Shown: positions 12,384 to 24,514, numbered from the stretch's first letter. The stretch: 64,000 nt of DNA from Gnetum montanum (GCA_015680685.1 MNCI01005835.1:403173-467172); one strand, 5' to 3'. Notes: a model not told the origin generated them from the letters alone. Program-made: numbers and translations.

Positions 12384-14495
12384 TATATACCCAACTTCAA
12401 CTTTATCCTACATTAGGATGAGCACTTGCGATGGAAAGATATGGAGGGTAACATCATATTACCTCCTGATTGATCGATTCCTGGAATGCTACTTTAAAAT
12501 CTTACCAAACTAGGCATTCAAGACTGCGGTGTGGAATACATCATGGAGGATCATGACTATCGAGATTATCATCCTAATGAGGCACAACGTGCACGAGATC
12601 GACAACAGGCAGAATGTCATGAACACATCATGGGAAAACAGTTCAGTAACCCTTTATTCTTGCAAGACCCGCATGATGATGAGGAACCTATTTTTCATTA
12701 TTCCCATTCAATTGAACCTCCTTTAATGCATCAAATCATGCAGTCCATTATTCAAAGTAAATAATCAAGCGACCAGGAGCTCCAGGATGATGGGGGATCG
12801 CACAAAAAAGATCGTGGTAAAGGGAAAGATGAACATGAAGATCAGGGTCATCATTAGAGCAAAGGAGGAGATCAACACCAATGCGGTGGTAGTTCTCCTC
12901 CCTCTTCTCCATCTTCTTGTTCTACCTTGTCCTCACCAAGTTCTGACTCCGATCGCAACCATAGTAGGAAGGATTGGGTTGATGGTGATCAAAAAGATTG
13001 ATGGGATCGCAAGGACCGATGGGGACAACATGAGGAAAAGTGTGTCCAATCACACGAGTCTCACCATCAAGAAAGGAGAGGCAACTGAAATCACCACAGA
13101 CGTCGTGGTCAACAATAGGACTATGACTCAGATTAACCACTGCTAGCTACTTAAAGCATGCTTAACATAACCAAGGCAGTTCAAATACCTAATAGGCACT
13201 TGAAATATAGTCGGATCATGGGCCTTGACATGAACAATATCCCCAAATTTGAAGGGGGATACAATTGTGATCCACAAACTCACTTGCAAGTATTCCATGA
13301 TGTTTGCACCTTGAAGAACATAGATAATGATTGGAAAAAACTCAAGCTATTCCCCCAAACACTCATCAAGGAAGCATAAACCTGGTACCAATCTTTAGAA
13401 CCAAAATCAATCAGATGATGGAGTATGATGCTAAAGATTTTCAATGATAAATACCAAACCTACTCCAAAGTGGCTAATCTAAGATAACAGATCTAAGGAT
13501 GGAAACAGGGTGGTCATGAACCCTTGGATGCAGCCATGGGCAGATATTACTCATTGTTACATCAATGCCCTGGTCATGGCTACTCTCAGTGGGAACAACT
13601 CCCCCATATCATAGATGGGCTTTGCTTTGAAACAAGAAAGACCTTGGGCATTTCTACGCAAGGACAGCTATTTGAATTGAGGGCCCATCAACTGCAGTGT
13701 CTCATTGAGCAGGTGGCCAAAGAGGAAGGGGAATTAAGGAAAAAAGAGAGTGCAGAAGAGTATAATCGAGACCCTTCCATCTGAAAGAAGGAAGTCTGAT
13801 TTTGTGAAGAGGAGGAAGAATCACCACTGGATGCAACGGTGAACTGAAAAACCTTGCCCATACAAAACTTTGCCTCTAAAATTTTGACCAAGGTTGACAA
13901 GATGTGGGATTCTTTGGATGAAAGGTTCTAAAAATGTCCTAAAAATCATAGAAGAATCCAAAGAGCAAAGTAATGAGCAAGATTATCAAAGGAGAAGAGA
14001 AGTTAAACGTGTCTACCATAAAGGTAAGGGCAAAGTTGCTGCGATAGAACGGGTTGCAGACTCTAACACAGAGGAGGATGATAGATGTGACATATGCCAA
14101 TACGAACATCCTAAGGGGGGTTGCTCGGTAGTGTCACATCTACAAGAGTCTAGGGTGTATGCGATGAATCCTCATTTGGCAAAAAGGAAAACACCCCAAA
14201 GATTACCTTATCCACAAGGCAATCCTAGGCAGTTCCACCAGCAATAAGGATATCATCCAAGTGGAGCACCACCACAACCCTACGAGTATTACCAATAATG
14301 GAAACATCCACAATCGTGGGGGATGCCACCTCCAAGGCAGCAGTACCCTTACTAGTAGTCAGATCCTTACGGGTACTACGTTCAGCAACCAGTCTCCCCA
14401 CAGGACTCTTCCAATCATGTGCCATTTCAAACTCATTACCACCCCCCAGAATACTTTCGAACACAATCTACACATCCTTTCCCTCTTTCACAACT
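12384..14495 (+). pseudogene. gag of element A (degenerate)
   Basis: Ordered gag blocks occur in shifting plus-strand frames: DEYIPNFNFILH and GNIILPPD (about 12390-12470), an acidic and basic hinge (12530-13150), the core LDMNNIPKFEGGYN (about 13226-13268), a helical region with HIIDGL, ETRKTLGIS and LIEQVAKEEGEL (13524-13784), and the knuckle CDICQYEHPKGGC at 14086-14124, followed by a Pro/Gln-rich tail. The knuckle spacing is CX2CX3HX4C. Stops and several frameshifts are present, so it is not functional. The same block order is seen in elements C, E, B and F. Confidence 0.75.
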
Positions 14496-14782
14496 AAAGG
14501 TATGCTCTTCATGGGGGGGGGGGGGTGGGGGTTGAGCTCTATAATTATTATTATAATTATCAAAGACTTAATACCTCTTAGGGGACATATAAGAAAAAAC
14601 AAAAATAACACTATAAATTGCAACTCATGTCTTATTGTTTTTTCTAACCCCTCAACTATACTTTGGGGAACCTAATAGGATGCACATGCCATTGTCATAG
14701 CTTAGTCAAAATGAGAAGGTGTATGATTGTCATTTTGAGAAACTTATACAAATTTTAATTCATGGTTATGTTGTGACTATAG
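14496..14782 (+). other. gag-ORF2 spacer of element A with poly-G run
   Basis: Non-coding link between gag and ORF2. It contains 13 G, one T and 5 G at 14513-14531, and ends in ttgtgactatag directly before the ORF2 ATG. The corresponding leader in B ends tttgtgattatag. In B this spacer is much longer. Confidence 0.55.
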
Positions 14783-17332
14783 ATGGCACCTAAACCAAGG
14801 CATCTAAGGGGAGAAGGACTGTCCCAACCAAGGGACAAGCGACCTAGAACAGAAAGAGGATGAAGCGTGCAACCTCCAAAGCATGCGGAGGGCTCACACG
14901 CAACTAGCCCCCTTTACAAAGAACCTGACGTGGAATCTGTTCATCAGATTCCCGAAGCGGATGTCCCTGGCGAACAAACGCAAAGGGACAAGACTCCTAT
15001 GGTAGCGCCATGGCTTGAGGTCACCCTGACCCAGGCCTGTATTGATGCTATTAAGCCGAGGGAGCTACAACAAACAGTCCTTTAGGAGTTGAACTTCGGA
15101 CCGTTTCTAGAGAATGCACTAGAAGAAGTCAAAACCCAATTGCAAAATTCTCCTATGTGGTCAATCATCACAGCCAGTGGTGAATCGTACCTAGGAGAAA
15201 CTTACCTCTTTTGGATGAATCAGCAACTGGGGTCTAGAGTAAGAATCAAAGTCATTCATGTCTCTTACTCTGCTAAAGCAACTACACAAGCTCTGGGGTT
15301 GCCAGAGACTAGAGCTGACGTGCCAAAGATTCTCAAACAGGTAGATCCCGAGGTAAAAGGGGAGTGGATTAGGCAGTGCTATGGAGTAGAATGCAAGGAG
15401 TTTGGCACCCTAACCACCACAGACAGGGTTTATTCAAAAATAGTGTCTTACCACTTGAATCCAACAGTAAGGCCTAGCAAGATCACTATCTTCTCTACTC
15501 GTGCATGTGCTGCTCTAAGCGGAAAGTTCCCCATCAACCTCCCATAGTTTCTTTTCTTGGAGATTGAGAAGAGATTTGCTAAAACGAACGTGGAAGGTGA
15601 GCTCTACCCTTTCCCTGCCTAATCAGAAAATTGTGCAAACGGGTAGGGATAGCACGATATGCCAATGACATACTTCATCACACCCCAATTTCCTTGTGGT
15701 GGGAGATGATGAAGGACAAGACTCCGACCACAACACAACTTAGGAAAGAGCAACAACCACCTCCACCGCCTACGCAAACAATAAGGTTGAGCTCGCAGAA
15801 AATTGCAAAAAAATACGCGAGATTCGATAATCGCTCTTGAGCCAATAAGAGAGATTAGTAAGAATTGGTAGAGGAGAAGGCCCTTCAATCTATCACCCTG
15901 CGATGAGCCATCTTGAACAAGTGGCTCAATCAATGAGTCTACTGGAACACAAGTGCCTGCTAGAACTAATCCCAGTGTCCAAGAAGTAATGATGTCCACC
16001 CAACAATTATTTCCTGAAATTTCAGGAAATGCCGCTACTATTTTGGTGTGCTTGGAGGATGGAGAGGGGGCGACTATCGTGGTAATGCAACACCAGGGAC
16101 AGGAAGTTGTGGTTGAAGTGGTTGCTAACACAATTTCTATGACCCTTAATGCACCTACAACGCCTGTACCAAATGTACATGGACTTGAAGATGTGCAAAC
16201 ATCTGCAGGAACTTCACGTAGCAGAATCAACGTAGCCCAACATGAAGAGTTGTTGGACCAACTGGTGGGAACCAGGCAACCGCTTTCAGATGTCTTTGAT
16301 CTTCTGGACAACATTACTGTGACTCAGTCGAAGCTGCTTTTAACAAGGGGTAAGCCTCATTTGGAGGGGCAACTTGAAGCAACACGAGCGGATCATCAAC
16401 GCTTGATGGTGGAAGTTGCCCAATTAAGGGCCCAACTTACTAATCCAGCTCTCTTCAACCATGAAATCACCAAGGATGAAGGTTTTCAACAACTTCAAAC
16501 CAAAATTCAGACAGTTGAGGGTGAGCGAGAGTCAGCAATCTTTGACAGGTTCTTAACAAATGTCCATGCTTACCATCTAAACAAGGACTTGGCAGAGGTT
16601 TGCCAGGAGAATATCAAGCTGATCGTAGAAGTTCATTGCCTGCGCAATGCTGGTGTTGAGAATCAACACATGAAATACTTCATCCATCAACAGCAGGAGG
16701 AGCTAGCTAGGGTAAACACTGATGTGAGAAGATTGACAGCTGAAAATTGTAATCTGTCTATGGAGGAACTTCGAGCCTTGCAACAAAAATCAAAAATTGA
16801 AATTGCCACTTGGAAAAATGAGGTCCTTAAGTTTGAAAAAGTTAAAAATAACTATAGGGACCAAGTGGGATTGCAAAAAGAAGTAAATGAAAAAGAGATT
16901 CAAGTCGCAAAGGCTAAAATGAACTGAGCACTCCGGCAACTCCGAGAAGGAGGCGAGGTGTGGCAGCCCATCTTCTATGGCATGAACGCCTACAACCAGG
17001 CTAAGATCCACCTCAAAGAGCTGCAAATTAAAGAAATAAAAAAATACATGGAGCTAGCCAATCTCTGTTATGCAAACTTGGCTGTGTTAACAGCTGGAAG
17101 GCCGCGGTGTAACCTAGAAAAGCAAGTGGCCATATTGTATTCTTTATATGAGGGTGAGTTCCAAATTCATAAAGAGACAAAACAAAAGTTAGAAACATCA
17201 AATGTGGAACTTGAAGTTCTCCGCACCCATTTTGAAGGACAATGTGCGGTTGCAGAGAACTTGGCCCAACGAATGAATTACTACCAGCAACTACAAACAT
17301 CAATCCGAGCATTCGATATTGAACAAAAATAA
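14783..17332 (+). pseudogene. ORF2 of element A: protein with unknown N-terminal part and coiled-coil C-terminal part
   Basis: From ATG at 14783 one reading frame can be followed for about 850 codons to 17332, broken by in-frame stops (near 14861, 15083, 15545 and 16925). Between about 15600 and 15940 another frame reads better, so two compensating shifts are likely. The first third is rich in charged and Pro residues, then has a block with Trp and Leu (15089-15547, FLFLEI at about 15560) of no family I recognise. From about 16330 to 17330 the sequence is long, Leu/Glu/Gln/Lys-rich and heptad-like, as in coiled coils. No RT, protease or integrase signature occurs. It sits where pol would be, between gag and the polypurine tract. 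The open remains are long for such an old element, hinting at past selection. Confidence 0.6.
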
Positions 17333-17804
17333 TTCGCTACTTGGTTTGTCAATTTGAAGGAACTCTTTCCTGCACTTCCATGTCCTTGGGATGTTCCTAT
17401 TCCGACACATATTAGTGAAGCTGCTTAGACAATGAAAGATCCCAGAAGCAAAGAAGATAAAATGAGGGCATTATTGGAGGCTTTTCGATTGCCTCCAGAA
17501 GTTGCAGCTGCTACAGGGCAATCGTCATCAATGCCACAATAGCCACATGCACCAGAAGCTAGTGAAGGCCCATCAGAACCACCGCCACTAGGGACGGTGT
17601 GACCTTCTCTAGCAACTTTACCATTTTTCGACAAGGTGTTCAATTTTGTCTCTGAACACCACAATTTTGTAATTTATTTTTTCCGTACACCTGAGCACTT
17701 GGTATGTCGATAGAGTCAGTGTTTATGTAGATGTGTTTCGTCATGTGTGCTATAATAACTTCATACCTTCCAAATTGTAATAAACTCAAGGAAGAGTTTC
17801 CACA

Positions 17805-17818
17805 TAGTCATGGGGGTA
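17805..17818 (+). other. polypurine tract of element A
   Basis: tagtcatgggggta lies directly before the 3' LTR. The reverse complement of the same motif follows the 3' LTRs of B (50035) and E (56231). It is the likely primer for plus-strand synthesis. Confidence 0.75.
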
Positions 17819-18712
17819 TGATGAAGTGTTCAGTTGATACGTCGACTAAGCCACGTTAACAGAGCCCCGTTGATGCGGCCACGGTGATGTGACCCCGTCA
17901 ACATATCTTTTCATGCGTTAACGCGACCTCATTAATGCAAAGTCTGTCTCTCATTATAAATATGCACGCAACCGCAACATTTATGGCATCTTTTGGAGTA
18001 GTTGTAGCCAAAATCTTGTAGTTTGTTCCCATAAGAGTTAGAATATTTTCCAAGCACCCATAGCAAGTGTGAGAAAGGCGTACGGCTCTTTATTCGAGTG
18101 CTAATGTACCTAAGCCCATTGGCATGACCGGCAATAAAGACGGGCATTTTGAGCATTCCTTGCAACATTTGGATTTAATTACTTAAGCATTTAACAGTTT
18201 AATATTTCAATGCTTTAATAATTTCATAAGCTTTTATTATTATCACTTTACTATTATTGTCCTTTCATATTTTATGAGAACCATAGGCACGACCATCTTG
18301 AACATATATCAAACACTTGGTAACCCAATGACGCTTAACGTCTGGTAACCCAACAGTGGTTAGGGTATGCTCAAGATGTGCACGGAAGATGGGATCGGTT
18401 GCTTATGCTAGGGAGAGTTAAGTGATAGAGTAGAAAAATTATAATTTACACAACTTTCCATTTCCAACAATTAAAGAATTAGACCTTAAAAGATAAAAAA
18501 GAAACCAATAAAAATCATTTGCGTCAATCTCACTTAACTATCGCTTTAGAATATCACAAGTAAGGTTGGGAAGACAACGACTGTTCTAACTAAGGTTTTG
18601 CTGGCTAGAGTCTGGTGTATGCAAGTGCTTGCAGTCTGTGGAATTCGACCGAGTCATGTGTGAACGCCCATGATTCGTATGGTTGGGCGTAGGGGTACCT
18701 CACTGCTCATCA
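17819..18712 (+). repeat. 3' LTR of element A
   Basis: Full-length partner of the 5' LTR, from tgatgaagtgttc to ctgctcatca. TATAAATA lies at 17955-17962. It is followed by the ATAAA duplication at 18713. Confidence 0.9.
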
Positions 18713-18717
18713 ATAAA
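18713..18717. repeat. target-site duplication of element A (right)
   Basis: ATAAA, identical to 11240-11244. Confidence 0.9.
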
Positions 18718-19800
18718 GATGTTGTAAAAATAAGTTCATAAGCAATGAACTAATTTCTTAATACAAATGATGTTGCTTTAATATCTACATATGAGAAAGA
18801 TATGTCTAATATGCTATAAAGTTTAGACTAATTTTGTATTTCTTTTGATTTGCAAGTTAATGTAGAAAAAACTAAAATGATGATATAGAGAACAAGAAAC
18901 ACCTAATATAATTTTAAATTTGATGATTAGAGTGTACAAATTGTGGACTCTTTTAGATACTTGGGTTTCTAATATATGAATAATTATAGATGAGATAAAT
19001 GCATTAAGGAAAGAATAGCAAGAGGAATAAAAGCTATCTATACAATTAGAACCAAATGTAAGGCATTAGGAGCTTGGGCTTAGAAGGTCGGAAAACAAAT
19101 CTTTTGGACAATCATTTGTCCTATTATGTTATATGGATGCATGGTTTGGGAACCATGTCTTAGTGTAAAAAAGGAAGGCCATTGAAAGAGTATAGAAGAT
19201 ATTTTTACTTAATGAATTAAAGATGAAAGTTCAAACATCTTATTCCATGCTTTTGTTATACTTTAATTTATTTCCTCTAGAAACAAATGCTATTTGCTAG
19301 TTTATTGCTTATACTCAAAACTTGGCAAAAACAAAATAGATCAAATTTACGAAAATAGTTCAAGAGTAGTGATGGTATTTTTAAGGGATACAATGGTTGA
19401 AGATTTGGGATATCTCATTGGAGAAGATACAAAGTAGCCCAAAGCACATTCTTTAGTTGATTTGATAGTGGATTCTAACAAAGTTATGGTCAAACGTACA
19501 AGGACACATAAATTTTTATTTAGAATGTATAAGAGGTAATCATTAAACAAGGAAGTTCACTCTCTATCAACTTGTACTCTTAATAAGATGTTGCAATTTC
19601 ATGAACAGGGTTTGTTTGAGTTCACATAATCTTAGAATAAAAAGTGGAAGATGCATGCAAATTCATAGAGAACACACATGTAGATTGTTGTTCTAGAGAT
19701 CTTGAAGATGAACAATATATTTTTCTTAGTTACCCTTAGACTTAATATTCAATATTAACCACTTTATTGAGTCTATTTAATTTTTATAATACAAATATAA
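18718..19800 (+). pseudogene. LINE reverse transcriptase, 3' half
   Basis: This continues the LINE interrupted at 11244. NDVALISTYEKDM (about 18765-18805) is the catalytic YADD region with the Tyr-Ala replaced. DLQVNVEKTKMM (about 18850-18885) and SFRYLGF (about 18950-18970) are the usual thumb motifs. About 19120-19150, MLYGCMVWEP matches the conserved tail, and a Cys-containing tail with DEQYIF follows near 19690-19720. Many stops make it a fossil. The 3' terminus is not sharply defined. Confidence 0.75.
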
Positions 19801-20486
19801 TATTTCTTTAATAAATTTTTTTTCTTAATTTCGTTTAACTAATTTTTTTGAAATTATGTTACTATGATAATACATGCAAAATAGGAAATAATGAAAAGGG
19901 GCAAAAAAGCACCAAAGGCCCGAAGACCATAGTTGTTGAATGGTAAACTTTTAAAATTTAATCATCTCTAGCAATACCGAAATCAAAATGTTAAAAGTTC
20001 GTAGAAAAAAAAAAGAACACAAAATCCTTGCTACCAAAGGACATTTTTAGGGTATGCTTACTTTATAGAAGGACCTCCGTTTTGTGCAAAAGCTGTTTGT
20101 AGTTTCAGCAGCTCATGATGAAAGTTTCATTCGTGTCTTATCCACGGGAGAACTTTAAGAATTGCAAGCCTGCTTCCTTCATAACTTCAGCTGTGACAGA
20201 TCAAACCTGGAAAATCATTATTCTGGTGTTGAAATGTTTGAGTGCATGCGAAAGTGTACTTACCTGCAGAGCATAATAACGGAGTTCAACATCATAAAAT
20301 AATGTGCAATGTCTCCAAAAGAAAATGAAATGACGCTGACGAAATCTGGTCATTAACTGCAAATCTGGAAACAGGGACACGCAGTCTCTTGCAAACGGGG
20401 ACACGCAATCTCTTGCACGAACGCTAACATTGAATGAAATTTCAGCTCCTCGCGATGGGTGCTATATCCCTCTCTCTGCTTGTTGC
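19801..20486. other. no recognisable gene; upstream region of the cysteine-rich gene
   Basis: AT-rich to 20050, then less so. I see no conserved protein. Regulatory sequence for the gene that follows may lie here. Confidence 0.5.
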
Positions 20487-20494
20487 TATAAATA
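20487..20494 (+). promoter_or_regulatory. TATA box of the cysteine-rich gene
   Basis: TATAAATA lies about 110 bp before the predicted start codon at 20597. This would put transcription start near 20515-20525 and leave a 5' leader of about 75-80 bases. Confidence 0.55.
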
Positions 20495-20596
20495 AAACAC
20501 CAGCATTACATGCTTCCGTGTAAGTATTTCTGTGTTCAGTTTTTAGCTGCGACGCTGCCTTGTTCTCAACAGCAGTGAAGCAGCGTAGCGTACACG

Positions 20597-21226
20597 ATGG
20601 GGAAGCGTACCTCGACTGCTTTGCGTGCTGCGCGTGAGGCAGTGTTTTTGATATATTTTCTTTCTTTTTCTGCATAAACTTGTGTGTATATGATGCGCAT
20701 GTGTTTTGCAGGTTTGACTGGTTTTCAAGGAGTTGAATTCTGCAGCTTGGAGCAGCTCAAGTTCAAGCGCTTGAGGCCAAAAGGCTCGTTCTCGTTGGAT
20801 AAGGCCGCCTCCTTCGTTTATCCGGGCATCACGTTTTGTGGAATATGTGCAACGCCATCATGCCCTGCATATCTTCGCTTCATTGATGTAAAACTGGACA
20901 AAGGCTACTTCGGCACTTTCAACGTTGCTGCGCTTAGCTGTGATTTCGCGTGTCGACTGTGTGGAAAGGTTGTCAGGAAATTGACGACTTGTAAGTTTTT
21001 CAAGTGCAAGTGGAGGTATAGAGGTATAATCGAAACCAAGTCGTCGTCGTTATCAGACTCGGATTCTGACTCGTCGCCTAAGACATGCGTGCTGAAGACT
21101 GACGATGGTGTAGCAAATGCTAGGAATGGTTACTTTGAATATGAGGGACAGCCTGCGCAATGGAGGTCTCTGGAATTCGTTGTTGAGGAGCTCAATGATC
21201 ATGACGCTCCACTTGTCGAAATGTGA
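20597..21226 (+). CDS. cysteine-rich putative zinc-binding protein, two exons (join 20597-20633, 20712-21226)
   Basis: Likely host gene. An ATG at 20597 opens a 37-base exon that would hit a stop soon after 20634 unless the 78-bp intron 20634-20711 (GTGAGG...TTTTGCAG) is removed. Splicing joins the frame to the long ORF and gives 183 residues. Cys pairs form a likely metal site: C58-x4-C63, C93-x2-C96 and C106-x4-C111, set in GICATPSCPAY, a GYFGTFN block and a CKWRYRG end. A Ser/Asp run (SLSDSDSDSS) follows, like a casein-kinase-2 target, then a C-terminal GYFEYEGQPAQWRSLEFVVEEL. The layout resembles an uncharacterised Cys-rich module seen in scattered eukaryotic proteins, but this is from memory and I give no name. 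Function is unknown. No internal stops occur, unlike everything around it. Two damaged relatives lie at 36905-37165 and 39530-40091. Confidence 0.65.
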
Positions 21227-21290
21227 AAGCCAAGTGAAGGTCCTGTTAGCAGTTCGTTTTTGTAATGTTAAGTAAGAAGGTTAAGGTTGC

Positions 21291-21302
21291 AATAAAATAA
21301 AA
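21291..21302 (+). terminator. polyadenylation signal of the cysteine-rich gene
   Basis: Overlapping AATAAA-type motifs (aataaaataaaa) lie about 65 bp after the TGA stop, a normal distance for a plant 3' UTR. Confidence 0.5.
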
Positions 21303-22695
21303 TGCATCTAGCCTGTATCCATGTGTTTTAAGGTTTTTGCAGGCTCTATCAAGATGTTTTGCTGAAAAACAGTCCTCATGGAGCGTTGTGTTGGTTGGTT
21401 TTTATGCCGACATCTTGTTTCCTAACTTAGATGCTTTTGTGATCTTATGGACCATTTTGATCTTTTTGGGCAGGATGACAGGATATCCTCTACCGTTATG
21501 TAAATTACAGTATCCTATGTAAGGAAGCTAAGTTTTAGTCCTACCTTAGATTTCTTCTATTCTATTTGTTGTTTTTATATTTCTTGCATGTCAGACACGG
21601 AAGGCGCCACAGTAAATTAAGCGAAAAAACTCAGCCTTGATAAATTTGTTATAGCTGGTGTATGCTATGTTTGAAATGGAAAACCAAGCCATCCTAGTCA
21701 TGTTCACAGTTTCAGTTCCAGAAATGCGTAAAAAGTAATATGCTTATTTTAGTTGGGATAGAGAGCTTTCTTTACACCGATACTACTTCATGAATAAAAA
21801 ATAAAGGTTCACTACTGCCGTCATGACATACAATTCACAAACAGTGATTGTTATACCGCGATTCGTTGTTTGATTTTTATGTTTATTCTATCGACACTGT
21901 TCCATTTAATTTAATTTTTTTTTGTCTCTTGTTGAGTGTGTTGGTGTATGAAATCATCTGCCCAATTAAAAATTGCTAGTGGTAGGTGGAAATGTACGGT
22001 ATCATATTTAGAATGTAGGTGGTAGAAACTGTATCACATAATGAAATGATTGAGTATTCATATCTTGGATATTATATCTTAAAGAAAAAATAAATATAGA
22101 CGATAAATTGACATGAAGATATAAAAACAAATTATACAAGCTGTAACATAATAAAGTCTGGATCTGATATGACGTTGGCTAAAGCTATTTCGAAAACGTT
22201 GAAAGCCAAAAATCGCTCGAAGTGCCAAGCAAACACAGAACGGCGGTTCAGCAAGGAGGTATGTATAGTAGTGGAGGTAAAAAAACGAAGGGGCAAACAA
22301 AGCTTTTTTGAACGAGAGTTTGCTACGTCATCATTCGAGGCACAATGTTTATTATCTGGCGTAGATCAGGGAAAGAGGAAGACTTATTTTCTTTTATTTG
22401 ATTTTGAGTTGCTACGTTGGCAATGTTCATCATGCCAACCCGGCTCTGAAAAGGCTGATACAGAAGCAAACACTTAGCCTCTAAATAAGCGAGAAGCAAA
22501 AATTTTCCCTTTGTTTGAAGGACAGCTATGGAAATATCATTAAGCTGTGAAATAAAAATATTATTGAGCGGATGCAGCAGTGCAGGCTACAGCAGTAGTA
22601 ACGGAATATTATTCATGAAAATATGGTTGGGCGAAATGGCAAATGGGGAGAATTGCAGCTACCAAACCTAATGTGGTCAATGAAAATACTTGTTT

Positions 22696-22902
22696 TTTTC
22701 ACTCTTAAAACATATGGAACTGGAGCAGTTCGTTGATTTAATTAATTTACCTAAACTGCATGCACAAGCTATTTACGTTAATATTAATGGCTTATTTCAC
22801 TCTTTTTAACTCTTAAACTGATGGAAACTGTAGCATTTTGTTGATTTATTTAATTTACCTATATTCCATGTATAACCTATTTACATTAGCATTAATTGCT
22901 TG
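22696..22902. repeat. diverged tandem duplication, unit about 100 bp
   Basis: Unit 1 starts ttttcactctt at 22696 and unit 2 starts atttcactctt at 22794. Both contain a gttgattta-ttaatttacct block and end in att-atggctt or attaattgctt. Divergence is considerable, so the event is old. Confidence 0.65.
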
Positions 22903-23617
22903 CTGTGAACGTTGATGAGGTGTCTTGAGGTTGAATTACGGGTATGTTAGTATCTTAGATTTGAACCCAGTTTATTGTCGTTATTAAATTTTTTTTCTTC
23001 TTCTGAGGTTCATTCAGTCTTTCCGAAGACATCGAAAATTGAAGCTGGGCATTTCTGGTTTTCGAAGGCACATGGCAAACCTTACTGCACTGCATTTGGC
23101 GCCTCTGCAGCAGATTTTCTGTCGCCATGGTTATAGGTGAATAAGGTGATGACATAGATACATGCATGCTAAGTTATACTATCACGTGGTAAGGCACAAC
23201 ATATGGAGGAGGAAAAAGGCCCCAAGGAAGATCCCGACATGGAATAGACGTGAGAGTTTCCAACTAAAAAGTCTTATGTTAAATTATCTCTGAATGGTAT
23301 TCTGATATTGTCAGGTTATCTCAATGGTATTTTGAAAGCATTTTAGATGTAAGTCTTACTTAAAAATAACCTTTGGGTTATTTGGATTTCTCACCAACAT
23401 GCGTTTGTTTTTTCCCCTTGGGTTGCCTACTCTTCTGATTTGGCCTTGAAAATGCTTTATTTTGAATTGGAATCAAATCTAACTTACATGTCAATCATCT
23501 TCACTTACAAACATCCATCACAGCATCATGTGTGGGCTCTTTTAATTTTCACTTTTAATTTTCAAGACTTGCTAACTTGTATGTTCTAGCATGCAAAGTA
23601 GCTATAGCTGACAAAAG

Positions 23618-23703
23618 GAAGAGAACTGCCTGACCTATCATTCCCATTTCGATGAGTGGAGAAGAGAACTGCCTGACCTATCATTCCCATTTCGATGAGT
23701 GGA
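23618..23703. repeat. near-perfect tandem duplication, unit 43 bp
   Basis: gaagagaactgcctgacc and the 25 following bases occur at 23618 and again at 23661 without visible differences. It is a recent slippage event or an assembly duplication. Confidence 0.85.
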
Positions 23704-24514
23704 GATTGGAACGTAAGGATGTAGATTTTCTATATGGTTTAAATAAATTTAAAATAAAAAATATAGTCCTGTGGTGGTGAATTCAAATTTGAAAATATAA
23801 GTGGTGGATTCAAATGTAATTATTTTCCCTTTCTGCATTCCTTTGTTTTCACAATGCTTCTTTGTTTCTCAAGTTTAGAAACATGTATCCTTGCCAGTGT
23901 TGTCAAATTTGGATTGTAGTCGGAGTGGGCTAGTCAACAAATATTTGGTGAAAAAGTTAAACTTAAAAAATTTAAATTAACAATTGCAAATTAGCTGGTT
24001 ATGATTTTCATAGTTTCTATCAATTTGGTTTCTTCAAAACTATAGAGAAGCTATTAAAATGAATAAAGCAAAAGAAATTCTTCATTTTATCTATTAAATA
24101 TTTAACATATTTTTTTATTTGGACAATCTTTTAGCATTACTTTTATTTTGTTTCATTCTAGTAAGCTGTCAAAGATTCACCAAAGTAAATCCACTTTTGG
24201 ATAAGATTTGATGATGTTGTATCAAAATTTATTTAATTTTAGAGAAGTTAAAGTGATATCTAACCAAAATTTACATTAAATATACTATTACAAAACTTTT
24301 TAAATTTATCTTATAATGATATTTTTATGAAATCTCTATAGTGTTGCATCTTATACTTTCAAAATTTATGATACCATTAATGTGTGTTGTTGTTTACCTA
24401 AGTTTTAAAGCTTGGGAAGCCTACTTATAATTGTTATCCCCTACAATGTGATAGAAAATAAATCTTTTTGAAAAACTTAGTAAATGTAACTTATATGCCA
24501 AAGCATATGTTTCT

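Larger units (their letters stand above)
11245..18712 (+). mobile_element. element A: complete non-autonomous Ty3/gypsy-type LTR retrotransposon
   Basis: About 7.5 kb with two LTRs (893 and 894 bp, TGATGA...TCATCA), a tRNA-Asp-type PBS, a degenerate gag, a second long ORF (14783-17332), a polypurine tract and a perfect 5-bp target duplication. No protease, RT, RNase H or integrase motif occurs anywhere inside. It would therefore have needed proteins from a relative such as element C. The insertion site is inside a LINE RT. Differences between its LTRs are mostly of the CG-to-TG/CA type, as expected from methylated DNA. All coding regions carry stops. Confidence 0.88.
21303..24514. other. no recognisable gene; contains tandem duplications
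   Basis: Mostly unique, AT-rich sequence. ORFs up to 102 codons (22169-22477) show no family I know and no supporting gene signals. Two tandem duplications are listed separately. Confidence 0.5.

Noticed and set aside
14225-14675. Overlapping ORFs on both strands at the gag tail of element A
   Set aside because: They are shadow frames of the Pro/Gln-rich gag tail.
15619-16314. 231-codon minus-strand ORF in element A
   Set aside because: It lies antisense to ORF2, has a composition of a shadow frame (Ser/Cys/Trp-rich) and no domain.
22169-22477. 102-codon ORF downstream of the cysteine-rich gene
   Set aside because: No homologue recognised and no supporting signals; could be chance in unique sequence.
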